This document shows, in pieces, positions 6,668-12,161 of a stretch of DNA of 12,161 nt; the stretch's first letter is position 1, and each line of letters begins with the position of its first letter. The position numbers were made by a program, and so were the translations under genes. Below the pieces are notes generated by a model. The model searched no databases. It was not told where the DNA came from and was given only the letters and a program-made list of their open reading frames with translations. This DNA is from an uncultured Halomicronema sp. (lineage in GTDB: Bacteria; Cyanobacteriota; Cyanobacteriia; Phormidesmidales; Phormidesmidaceae): assembly GCA_937897665.1 (NCBI GenBank), contig CALCPB010000838.1:1-12161 (forward strand), given 5' to 3'.

Positions 6668-7059
6668 GGCACCAGAGATCTGAAGCAGTGATGATGAGGT
6701 GCTGGGTCAACCCGATAGGCAAGTCGCCTCTGAGGTGAAACGTAACGCTGACGGTGTGACGGCTTTGTCTAATGTCAATCGCAAAGATATTGGCAAACGT
6801 CTAGCCAGGGTCGGTACGGCCGAAGGGGGAACCGTGCAACCTCTCATATTACTGATTCGTCCTTAGGTAAGAAAAATCCGGAGCTCATGGGAAAAATCGT
6901 TATTTGTACGGATACGCTCCCGATCTTGGCAGTTCCTAGCGTTCTGGCAATAGCGAAATCTATTTGCGACTTGCCGCCCCAACGTCAAAAGGGTTGAGGA
7001 CTTCGTCCTCAACCCTTTTGATTCTCTTCTGAATCTGTGAGCGAACTCAGCTGCTAGCC
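6668..7059. other. Gene-free stretch between the hypothetical gene and pstB
   Basis: The part next to pstB holds the strong terminator at 6986-7020. A plus-strand GTG-started 55-codon frame (6699-6866) is open but has no ribosome binding site or recognisable motif, so I leave it out. No clear promoter for the minus-strand 282-residue gene was found in 6668-6730: TTGACC is present but without a -10 at normal distance. Nothing else is recognised. Confidence 0.5.
6986..7020 (-). terminator. Intrinsic terminator of the pst operon, probably bidirectional
   Basis: CAAAAGGGTTGAGGAC (6986-7001) and its exact reverse complement (7005-7020) form a perfect 16-bp stem with a TTC loop. The A and T runs are built into the stem base, so it can serve on either strand. 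It lies 39 bases after the pstB stop. Confidence 0.88.
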
Positions 7060-7881
7060 TCAACCAAAGCGACCCGAAACGTAGTCGCGGGTGTATTCTT
7101 CTTTGGGGTTGCCAAAGATCACTTCAGTATCGTCGTACTCGACCAAGTACCCCACCTTGCCCCCAGCATCAGTCGCTTCCGCATTGTAGAAAGCGGTGCG
7201 GTCAGACACGCGAGAGGCCTGCTGCATGTTGTGGGTCACGATCACAATGGTGAACTTTTCTTTAAGCTGTGCCATCAACTCCTCAATTTTGAGGGTTGAG
7301 ATTGGGTCAAGCGCGGCGCAGGGCTCGTCCATCAAAATGACTTCTGGCTCAATCGCGATCGCCCGCGCAATACACAGACGCTGCTGCTGTCCGCCTGAGA
7401 GTGCGAGGCCACTTTCCTTCAGTTTGTCCTTAACTTCATCCCAGATGGCCGCGCCGCGCAAAGAGCGCTCTACCAGTTCATCCATATCGCCGCGATAGCC
7501 GTTGATGCGGGCTCCCCAGGCGATGTTTTCGTAAATTGACTTGGGAAACGGATTGGGTTTTTGGAACACCATGCCGATACGACGGCGCAGTTCGACCGGG
7601 TCGAAGTTTTTAGCGGCTTCGCCAGTGGGGTAGATATCCATCCCTTCAAAGCGAATGGTGCCTTCAACGCGGGCACTCGCGATCAGGTCATTCATCCGGT
7701 TAAAGCATCGCAGTACGGTGCTTTTGCCGCAGCCAGACGGCCCAATAAAAGCCGCAATTTGATTGCGAGGGATGTCTAGATAAACATCACGAACAGCCAG
7801 ATTGGAGCCGTAATAAACGTTGAGTTTTTCAACCGAAATAGCAGCGCTAGAAACAGCGGGGGATGAAGTGTCTTGCAACAT
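7060..7881 (-). CDS. pstB: Phosphate ABC transporter ATP-binding protein
   Basis: PstB hydrolyses ATP on the cytosolic face to drive high-affinity phosphate import through PstC-PstA. The 273-residue protein has every ABC ATPase motif in order: Walker [11 protein letters not shown]-loop FQKPNPFP, signature LSGGQQQR, Walker B VILMDEP followed by CAALDP, and the H-loop VTHNMQQA. The FNRMNDL and DTEVIFGNP stretches are PstB-specific. I start at the ATG 7879-7881 (MLQDTSS); the longer frame to 7917 begins with TTG. No good Shine-Dalgarno sequence is visible. It is the last gene of pstC-pstA-pstB, 63 bases after pstA, followed by a very strong terminator. phoU does not follow. Confidence 0.97.
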   Translation of the reverse strand: MLQDTSSPAVSSAAISVEKLNVYYGSNLAVRDVYLDIPRNQIAAFIGPSGCGKSTVLRCFNRMNDLIASARVEGTIRFEGMDIYPTGEAAKNFDPVELRRRIGMVFQKPNPFPKSIYENIAWGARINGYRGDMDELVERSLRGAAIWDEVKDKLKESGLALSGGQQQRLCIARAIAIEPEVILMDEPCAALDPISTLKIEELMAQLKEKFTIVIVTHNMQQASRVSDRTAFYNAEATDAGGKVGYLVEYDDTEVIFGNPKEEYTRDYVSGRFG

Positions 7882-7944
7882 AATTAGATCGCAAACAACA
7901 GCAAGAGAGTACACCAACTTTGCAACGAAAAGGTTAAGAGAGCT

Positions 7945-8871
7945 TTAGCGAGCTTTCTGAAATCGGCTTCGCAGAAAAATTGCGAAGGAATTCATCACTA
8001 GTAAAACCACGAGCAGCACGATAATGCCAGAAGCCGCTAAGTCGTGAAAGTCTTTTTGGGGGCGGCTTACCCAGTTATAAATTTGAATTGGCAGCACCGT
8101 GAAAGGATCAAGTGGCCCCTCGGGGAGGAAGGGGATAAAGGTTAAGGCCCCAATCGTGATCAGGGGGGCGGTTTCCCCGATCGCCCGCGATAAAGCCAGA
8201 ATCACCCCGGTCAAGATACCGGGAAACGCTGTCGGTAGTGTATGGCTCCAAATCACCTGCCAGCTATTGGCCCCCAAGGCATAGCCTGCCTGGCGAATAC
8301 TGTCAGGCACTGCTCGCAGTGCTTCGCGGGTGGCGACGATAATAATGGGCAAGATCAACAAGGTTAACGTTAAGGCCCCGGTCAAAATGCTGCGGCCACC
8401 GGTCCAGTCCCCGAGGATGATGACAAAGGCCGTCAGCCCTAACAGACCGTAAATAATTGAGGGCACTCCAGCCAGGTTACTGATATTGATTTCGATGAAT
8501 CGGGCAAACCAGTTGTCGCCGGAAAATTCTTCGAGAAACAGACCAGAACCCACCCCGATCGGAAACGAAAAGACTGCCACCAAAAACATCACCCAGCCAG
8601 TGCCCGCTAGGGCTGACAGAATGCCCGCCTGCTCGGGCCGCCGGGACGGAAAGCTAGTGAGGAAACTCCGGTCGAGGCTACCGACACCACTGATCAGCAC
8701 ATCGAACATCAACCAGGCTAAAACGGCGATCGCGATGGTCGTCGCCGCGATCGTGGCCGCTTTAAAGATTGCATCTAATCGATAGCGCCCCGCTAAGTTG
8801 GGCTGAAATTTCGCTTCAGCTGCCACCAAATTGGACTCGGCCTGAGCGTCTGTGATGCTTTCAAATGTCAT
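7945..8871 (-). CDS. pstA: Phosphate ABC transporter permease PstA
   Basis: PstA is one of the two inner-membrane permeases of the high-affinity phosphate importer. The 308-residue protein has about six hydrophobic segments. The binding-protein-dependent permease (EAA-like) loop is [19 protein letters not shown], followed by [12 protein letters not shown], which is typical of PstA. The ATG at 8869-8871 overlaps the pstC stop by one base (TGATG), implying translational coupling. A frame back to 8907 would need TTG and is rejected. The N-terminus has a soluble lead of about 40 residues before the first membrane segment. It pairs with PstC and is energised by PstB. Confidence 0.96.
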   Translation of the reverse strand: MTFESITDAQAESNLVAAEAKFQPNLAGRYRLDAIFKAATIAATTIAIAVLAWLMFDVLISGVGSLDRSFLTSFPSRRPEQAGILSALAGTGWVMFLVAVFSFPIGVGSGLFLEEFSGDNWFARFIEINISNLAGVPSIIYGLLGLTAFVIILGDWTGGRSILTGALTLTLLILPIIIVATREALRAVPDSIRQAGYALGANSWQVIWSHTLPTAFPGILTGVILALSRAIGETAPLITIGALTFIPFLPEGPLDPFTVLPIQIYNWVSRPQKDFHDLAASGIIVLLVVLLVMNSFAIFLRSRFQKAR

Positions 8872-9902
8872 CACTCGTACCTCTCGCGGAATCGGCGAAC
8901 AAACCAAAAGCTGAAAATATTGAGTGTCAGCGTCATCAAAAACAGCGTCATGCCAACGGCAAAGATCGTCTTGTAGGGCAGCGTCCCCACTGCTGTATCG
9001 CCGAGACTGACCTGTACGATATAAGCGGTCATCGTCATCACCGGCACAAAGGGGTTGAAACCCAGGTTAGGGTTTTGCCCCGCCGCCAACGTCACAATCA
9101 TGGTTTCGCCCACCGCGCGGGAAATTGCCAAGATAATCGAGGCCACGATACCGGACAACGCCGCTGGAATCACGACCGCCAAGATTGTTTCGCGCTTGGT
9201 CGCGCCTAGGGCGTAGGCTCCATCGCGTAAACCCTGAGGCACCGAATAAATCGCATCTTCACTCAGCGAGGCTACGAGCGGCGTAATGCTGATGCCTAAT
9301 ACCAGCCCGGCACTTAAGGCGTTGAATCCTTCCAGGTAGGGAAACGGCAGCTCTAAGAAAAAATCAGGCTCATAGTACTGAGTGAATGGCAAAAAATCGA
9401 GCCACGCTGGAATCGGAATCGGCGTTCTGACAAAATCGAAGATTTCTTGCAAGAACGGTGTGACCGTCAACAATGCAAAGTACCCAAACACCACAGAAGG
9501 AATCCCCGCCAGCACCTCTAACAGGGGCTTGAGAGTTTTACGCATGGTGGTTGAGGCGTATTCGCTGAGAAAGATGGCCGAGAGCAACCCCAGCGGCACC
9601 GCCACCAAGATGGCGATGGTTGAGGTCAATAAGGTGGCACTCATCAGCACAAAGATGCCAAATTGCTTGCTGGCAAACAACGGCGTCCAACGAGTATCAG
9701 TCAGAAATTGCCATAGGGGAACTTCTTGGAAAAACTCGATGGTTTCAAAAATCAGAGTGCCAATGATCCCAGCGGTCGTGGCAATGGAAATCACGGCAAA
9801 AAAACCGCAAAGCACTCGGATGATTGTCTCCAGAGTTTTGGCGCTTTCATAGTTGGCTTGCCAAAGGTGGACGTTCTTTGACGAGGGCGTTTCAGCGGAC
9901 AT
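8871..9902 (-). CDS. pstC: Phosphate ABC transporter permease PstC
   Basis: PstC is the second membrane permease of the phosphate importer. The 343-residue protein has several hydrophobic helices, the loop [19 protein letters not shown] and the [12 protein letters not shown] segment typical of PstC. I start at ATG 9900-9902 (MSAETPSS); the frame runs open to a TTG at 10034, but those 44 codons do not resemble PstC. The leader lacks a Shine-Dalgarno sequence; on the mRNA it carries an anti-SD-like CUCCUCCU about nine bases before the ATG. It is the first gene of the operon, behind a Pho box at 10070-10099. pstS, usually directly upstream in pstSCAB operons, is absent here; the neighbour is a divergent DCC gene. 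Confidence 0.95.
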   Translation of the reverse strand: MSAETPSSKNVHLWQANYESAKTLETIIRVLCGFFAVISIATTAGIIGTLIFETIEFFQEVPLWQFLTDTRWTPLFASKQFGIFVLMSATLLTSTIAILVAVPLGLLSAIFLSEYASTTMRKTLKPLLEVLAGIPSVVFGYFALLTVTPFLQEIFDFVRTPIPIPAWLDFLPFTQYYEPDFFLELPFPYLEGFNALSAGLVLGISITPLVASLSEDAIYSVPQGLRDGAYALGATKRETILAVVIPAALSGIVASIILAISRAVGETMIVTLAAGQNPNLGFNPFVPVMTMTAYIVQVSLGDTAVGTLPYKTIFAVGMTLFLMTLTLNIFSFWFVRRFRERYE

Positions 9903-10069
9903 TAGCAACTGTAGGAGGAGAAGTTTTCGGTTGAGAATTGGCGGCGATCGGCAACTAATAAATCCTTTGCCGCGAATATCCTCAATGGCTGCAGCAGGCA
10001 GCACCAATCTGGATATGACTTGAGCTAACAGCAAGATACAGGAACGCTAGCTGGCATCGTATAGACAAT

Positions 10070-10099
10070 GCGTAAAGGTCTGTTTAAGACTGGCTTAAC
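10070..10099 (-). promoter_or_regulatory. Candidate Pho box (SphR site) upstream of pstC
   Basis: Three 8-base units spaced by three bases are read on the minus strand: GTTAAGCC (10092-10099), CTTAAACA (10081-10088) and CTTTACGC (10070-10077). They match the cyanobacterial Pho repeat PyTTAAPyPy(T/A) at 5, 7 and 5 of 8 positions. On the plus strand the same place reads a perfect CTTAACCT (10094-10101). A -10-like TATACG (10058-10063, minus strand) follows after six bases. The position upstream of pstC makes SphS-SphR phosphate control likely; the leader to the ATG would be about 150 bases. Confidence 0.7.
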
Positions 10100-10134
10100 C
10101 TTTTGTCTGGGAGCCGTCCCCGTGCCTGCCCGTC

Positions 10135-10152
10135 CTTCCCCTGTTGGGGAGG
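10135..10152 (+). other. Short GC-rich hairpin upstream of the DCC gene
   Basis: CTTCCCC (10135-10141) pairs with GGGGAGG (10146-10152) with one T-G wobble and a TGTT loop. ATCTTTTA follows, but no plus-strand gene precedes it, so a terminator role is doubtful. It lies between the Pho box and a TATAAA (10165-10170) that could be the -10 of the DCC gene. Confidence 0.4.
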
Positions 10153-10191
10153 AATCTTTTAGGCTATAAACGTCGCGATCGCGCTTTTGCC

Positions 10192-10602
10192 ATGTACACA
10201 GTGATTTATGATGGCACCTGCAATTTGTGTGTCACCCTCGTCCGTCTGCTAGAGCAGCTTGACCAGGGCAAACAGTTTCAATACGTGCCGATGCAGCAGA
10301 CCGCCACGCTGCAGCAGTGGCAGATTTCGCCACAAGACTGCGAGCAGGGCATGATCTTGCTGGATCAAACCGCTCCGACGCAGCGCTGGCAGGGCAGCGA
10401 CGCCGCTGAAGAAATTGGCCGGTTGCTACCTTTGGGAAATCTCTTTGTGCAGGCTTACCGAGCGCTGCCAGGGGCCAAAGCCGGCGGCGATGGATTTTAC
10501 GCCTTCATTCGTGACCATCGCTACCAGCTCTTTGGGGGCCGTGAAGGCGTTTATGAGTCGGCCTATCCAACTTGCGAGGGCGCTCAGTGCACGCAGTTCT
10601 GA
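10192..10602 (+). CDS. DCC-family (DUF393) thiol-disulfide oxidoreductase-like protein
   Basis: The 136-residue protein opens with VIYDGTCNLC (Cys10, Cys13), the DxxCxxC motif that names the DCC family, proposed to have a thioredoxin-like fold and redox activity. The middle contains the family's GSDAAEEIGRLLP segment, and RDHRYQLFGG near the C-terminus is also typical. A second Cys pair sits at the extreme C-terminus (TCEGAQC, Cys128 and Cys133). Its substrate is unknown. I start at ATG 10192 (MYTVIYDG); the longer frame begins with TTG at 10144. TATAAA at 10165-10170 may be the -10, with a poor -35. It is divergent from pstC across the Pho-box region, so phosphate regulation is possible but not shown. 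Confidence 0.85.
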   Translation: MYTVIYDGTCNLCVTLVRLLEQLDQGKQFQYVPMQQTATLQQWQISPQDCEQGMILLDQTAPTQRWQGSDAAEEIGRLLPLGNLFVQAYRALPGAKAGGDGFYAFIRDHRYQLFGGREGVYESAYPTCEGAQCTQF

Positions 10603-11007
10603 AGCGTTAGCGAGCAGACAGTGACTTGGATTGAAGGCTCACAATGGTTAATGATCCAAGGGGAATGACTGGGGTTTAAGGTGCATGGCCTACGGTTCCG
10701 AGTGGCACTGCCCAAGGGACGGGAGACTGCTGCCAAGGAAACCGATTTGTTGTCTGGTTTCAGGGGGGTGGGACAAACCACCAACCCGAAAATGCGGCGG
10801 CGATGTCAGAACCTTGCTTCAACCTTGCTTCACAGACGGTTGAGCCGACAGAATTTATCTGGCAGCGCCGCCTTGTGATCGTTCAAAGCGCGATTATCCT
10901 TTATCTTCGAGGGGATCACGTCTACCCAAATTCCACTTTTCTGCAGCCTTGACAGGCGCAAGACAGTAGACTGGTAAGCATATATACACAAATCTTCTTT
11001 TGAGATC
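10603..11007. other. Gene-free stretch with competing hairpins before the LuxR-type gene
   Basis: No ORF here has a convincing start or family match. GAAACC (10738-10743) can pair with GGTTTC (10756-10761). TGGTTT (10755-10760) can instead pair with AAACCA (10775-10780). A third option is GGTGG (10767-10771) with CCACC (10778-10782), extended by GGG/CCC (10763-10765 with 10785-10787). An 11-bp perfect tandem repeat, ACCTTGCTTCA, occupies 10811-10832. CTTGGAT (10624-10630) and ATCCAAG (10654-10660) form a longer-range stem. TTGACA (10949-10954) is present, but TATATA (10981-10986) is 26 bases away, too far for a standard pair. A structured leader or small RNA is possible; it is not one I recognise (not rnpB, tmRNA or SRP RNA by eye). 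Confidence 0.4.
10811..10832 (+). repeat. Perfect 11-bp tandem repeat
   Basis: ACCTTGCTTCA occurs twice back to back. Read as 8-base units with 3-base spacers, the same place gives CAGAACCT (10807-10814), TTCAACCT (10818-10825) and TTCACAGA (10829-10836), matching PyTTAAPyPy(T/A) at 6, 7 and 4 of 8. It may therefore be a second, weaker Pho-like box, or chance. Confidence 0.6.
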
Positions 11008-11295
11008 ATGACAGGCAGCAAGTCTTCCGACGTTCAGGCTTACGGCACCCTCTCGGAACGAGAATTGCAGATCGTCGAGCGGGTCGCCGCCGGCCTGACC
11101 AATCAAGAAATTTCTGACGAGTTAGAAATTAGTAAGCGCACCGTGGATAATCACGTCAGTAATATTTTGACGAAAACTGCCACCGGCAACCGTGTCGCGC
11201 TGGTCAGGTGGGCGCTGCAGTGGGGCAAAGTGTGTATTAACGACGTCAACTGCTGCCCGTTGCCGAGTGGTGCTGACAATGGGGCAACTTCCTGA
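11008..11295 (+). CDS. Small LuxR-type (GerE HTH) regulator, PedR-like
   Basis: The 95-residue protein is almost entirely a LuxR/GerE DNA-binding domain: LSERELQIVERVAAGLTNQEI (split here at residues 15-35), then the recognition helix ISKRTVDNHVSNILTKT (41-57), and NRVALVRWALQWGK. No receiver or ligand domain is present. The tail CINDVNCC carries Cys76, Cys82 and Cys83. In Synechocystis the small LuxR-type PedR links photosynthetic electron flow to gene expression through a thioredoxin-reactive cysteine; the size, stand-alone HTH and Cys-rich tail suggest an orthologue or close relative, but I have not aligned them. The ATG at 11008 is the first in frame. The next gene starts 4 bases after its stop, so the two are probably co-transcribed. 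Confidence 0.85.
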   Translation: MTGSKSSDVQAYGTLSERELQIVERVAAGLTNQEISDELEISKRTVDNHVSNILTKTATGNRVALVRWALQWGKVCINDVNCCPLPSGADNGATS

Positions 11296-11299
11296 AATC

Positions 11300-11650
11300 A
11301 TGGCTGATTCTTTAGAAAAACCCGATATGACCGATCCGTCTGAGAGCGCGACCAGCGACACTGAGGCGAGTGGCGCAGCGGTGCCTCAGCAGGTTGAGTA
11401 TCGCCTGCACAGTCCGCGCTTGCCGCTGGCGGTTTATCGCGAGGTGGCGGCCCATCTACGCCAAATTGAAGGGGTTAACACCGGCTTGCTCCCTCAGACG
11501 GCGAAAGAGTTTGACTATTTACAAAGTCAGGTCGGCGGCATTTGGATTCGCTATGACGCTGAAGCGGCGGCTCGCTGTCAGCCCCAAACCGAGGTCATTT
11601 TGACCCATTATGGCGATCGCTACGGCCATTGGGAGACTCTTAGTAAGTAG
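11300..11650 (+). CDS. Conserved-looking small hypothetical protein
   Basis: I do not recognise a named family. The frame encodes 116 residues from the ATG at 11300. The first 30 (Ser, Glu, Thr, Asp rich) look disordered. The rest, EYRLHSPRLPLAVYREVAAH to GDRYGHWETL, looks like a compact alpha/beta domain, so the gene is likely real. Two other starts are possible: ATG at 11279 (overlapping the LuxR gene by 17 bases, preferred if coupling matters) and ATG at 11327. The whole frame stays open upstream into the LuxR gene, but that part has no protein-like character. It sits between the regulator and hisS, 102 bases before hisS, and may be a partner or just a neighbour. No signal peptide or membrane segment is seen. 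Confidence 0.75.
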   Translation: MADSLEKPDMTDPSESATSDTEASGAAVPQQVEYRLHSPRLPLAVYREVAAHLRQIEGVNTGLLPQTAKEFDYLQSQVGGIWIRYDAEAAARCQPQTEVILTHYGDRYGHWETLSK

Positions 11651-11752
11651 GCGATCGCCACGTTTTATTCAGTGATTCAAGGGTGACTAGGGCCGCATGG
11701 TAAAACTGCTGGTGCGATCGCCCGCCCCGATTTTGCAAGAGATGATGATGTT

Positions 11753-12161
11753 ATGACACCCATGCAGGCTTTGCGCGGCACGCGCGATATTTTGCCCGAC
11801 GAGACGCCGCTGTGGCAGTGGGTCGAGGCCACCGCTCGGGAGCTGCTCTATCGCGCCGCCTATCGCGAAATTCGCCCCCCCCTGTTGGAACAGACCGGCC
11901 TGTTTGAGCGGGGCATTGGCGAGGCGACCGACGTCGTCGGCAAAGAAATGTACACCTTTGAGGATCGCGGCGGGCGCTCGATCACCCTGCGGCCAGAAAT
12001 TACGGCAGGTTTAGCCCGAGCCGTTAACGAGCATTCCCTGATGGCGCAGGGCAGCGTGCTGCGGCTGTGGCATGTGGGGCCAGCCTTTCGCTACGAGCGG
12101 CCGCAAGCCGGTCGGCAGCGCCAGTTTCACCAGCTGGACGTGGAACTGGTGGGGAGTGCTG
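11753..12161 (+). CDS. hisS: Histidyl-tRNA synthetase, N-terminal part
   Basis: HisRS is the class II synthetase that charges tRNA-His with histidine. The 136 residues present run off the right edge. They show [11 protein letters not shown] at the N-terminus, motif 1 around [18 protein letters not shown] (about 39-56), the TLRPEITAG segment (78-86) and motif 2 [20 protein letters not shown] (112-131). In most HisRS the TLRPE motif is followed by GTA; here ITA, which I think is common in cyanobacteria. I start at ATG 11753 (MTPMQALRG); ATG 11762 is also in frame. Other ATGs just upstream (11742-11750) are out of frame. There is only a weak AAGAGA-like site before it. Confidence 0.97.
   Translation, partial: MTPMQALRGTRDILPDETPLWQWVEATARELLYRAAYREIRPPLLEQTGLFERGIGEATDVVGKEMYTFEDRGGRSITLRPEITAGLARAVNEHSLMAQGSVLRLWHVGPAFRYERPQAGRQRQFHQLDVELVGSA

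Larger units (their letters stand above)
2180..11721. repeat. HIP1 octamers GCGATCGC, at least 13 copies
   Basis: Copies counted by hand: 2180, 2843, 3038, 4073, 5251, 5421, 5873, 7355, 8726, 10175, 11613, 11651 and 11714 (first base of each). The expected number of a given 8-mer in 12.16 kb of random sequence is about 0.2. HIP1 (highly iterated palindrome) is characteristic of many cyanobacterial chromosomes. Copies lie both in genes and between them; three cluster within about 110 bases near 11613-11721. They are absent from the first 2.1 kb, the str operon. Confidence 0.9.

Noticed and set aside
6699..6866. 55-codon GTG-started plus-strand frame
   Set aside because: No Shine-Dalgarno sequence, no motif, rare start; kept only as a note in the gene-free stretch.
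8865..9209. 114-codon plus-strand frame over the pstA-pstC junction
   Set aside because: Antisense to well-supported genes, no motif; a by-product of codon use.
9382..9852. 156-codon plus-strand frame antisense to pstC
   Set aside because: It lies wholly inside pstC, which has strong family motifs; the protein has no recognisable domain or ribosome binding site.
10681..10878. 65-codon GTG-started frame in the stretch before the LuxR gene
   Set aside because: No start signal or motif; overlaps the hairpins and the tandem repeat, and a minus-strand frame there is equally unconvincing.
10949..10986. TTGACA with TATATA as a promoter for the LuxR gene
   Set aside because: The spacer is 26 bases, too long for a standard sigma70 pair; at 17 bases the -10 would be TGGTAA, a poor match.

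Overview
The window looks like a cyanobacterial chromosome segment of moderate GC. The octamer GCGATCGC (HIP1) occurs at least 13 times by hand count. The gene content is also cyanobacterial: CruP-type lycopene cyclase paralogue, a stand-alone Nfu protein, a small LuxR-type regulator resembling PedR, a Pho-box-associated pst operon, and a secreted PrxQ. A filamentous, Leptolyngbya-like lineage is only a guess. Most of the region is housekeeping. I do not see a mobile element, CRISPR array, defence island, rRNA or tRNA.

Layout. (1) 1-1693, minus strand: the str operon rpsL-rpsG-fusA behind a strong sigma70-type promoter. fusA runs off the left edge and carries an apparent one-base deletion about 175 codons in. 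(2) 2039-4434, minus strand: cruP followed by a SirB1/transglutaminase-like TPR gene, overlapping by ATGA. (3) 4561-5734, plus strand: a 66-residue unknown protein, an exported PrxQ-type peroxiredoxin and an Nfu iron-sulfur scaffold with a clear intrinsic terminator. (4) 5819-6667, minus strand: an unrecognised 282-residue protein convergent with nfu. (5) 7060-9902, minus strand: pstC-pstA-pstB with tight coupling, a near-consensus 11-bp-periodic Pho box upstream and a 16-bp perfect-stem terminator downstream; pstS and phoU are not adjacent. (6) 10192-10602, plus strand: a DCC-family (DUF393) protein divergent from pst. (7) 10603-11007: a gene-free stretch with competing hairpins and an 11-bp tandem repeat. 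(8) 11008-12161, plus strand: the LuxR-type regulator, a conserved-looking small protein 4 bases downstream, then the 5' part of hisS.

How the genes work together. The str genes supply translation factors. pstCAB forms the membrane and ATPase part of the phosphate importer, presumably under SphS-SphR control. PrxQ, Nfu, the DCC protein and the cysteine-containing LuxR protein form a loose redox theme, but nothing shows that they act as one system. Many genes in the ORF set open with TTG far upstream of a better ATG, so I shortened cruP, pstC, pstA, pstB, the DCC gene and several small ORFs to the ATG where family alignment begins.
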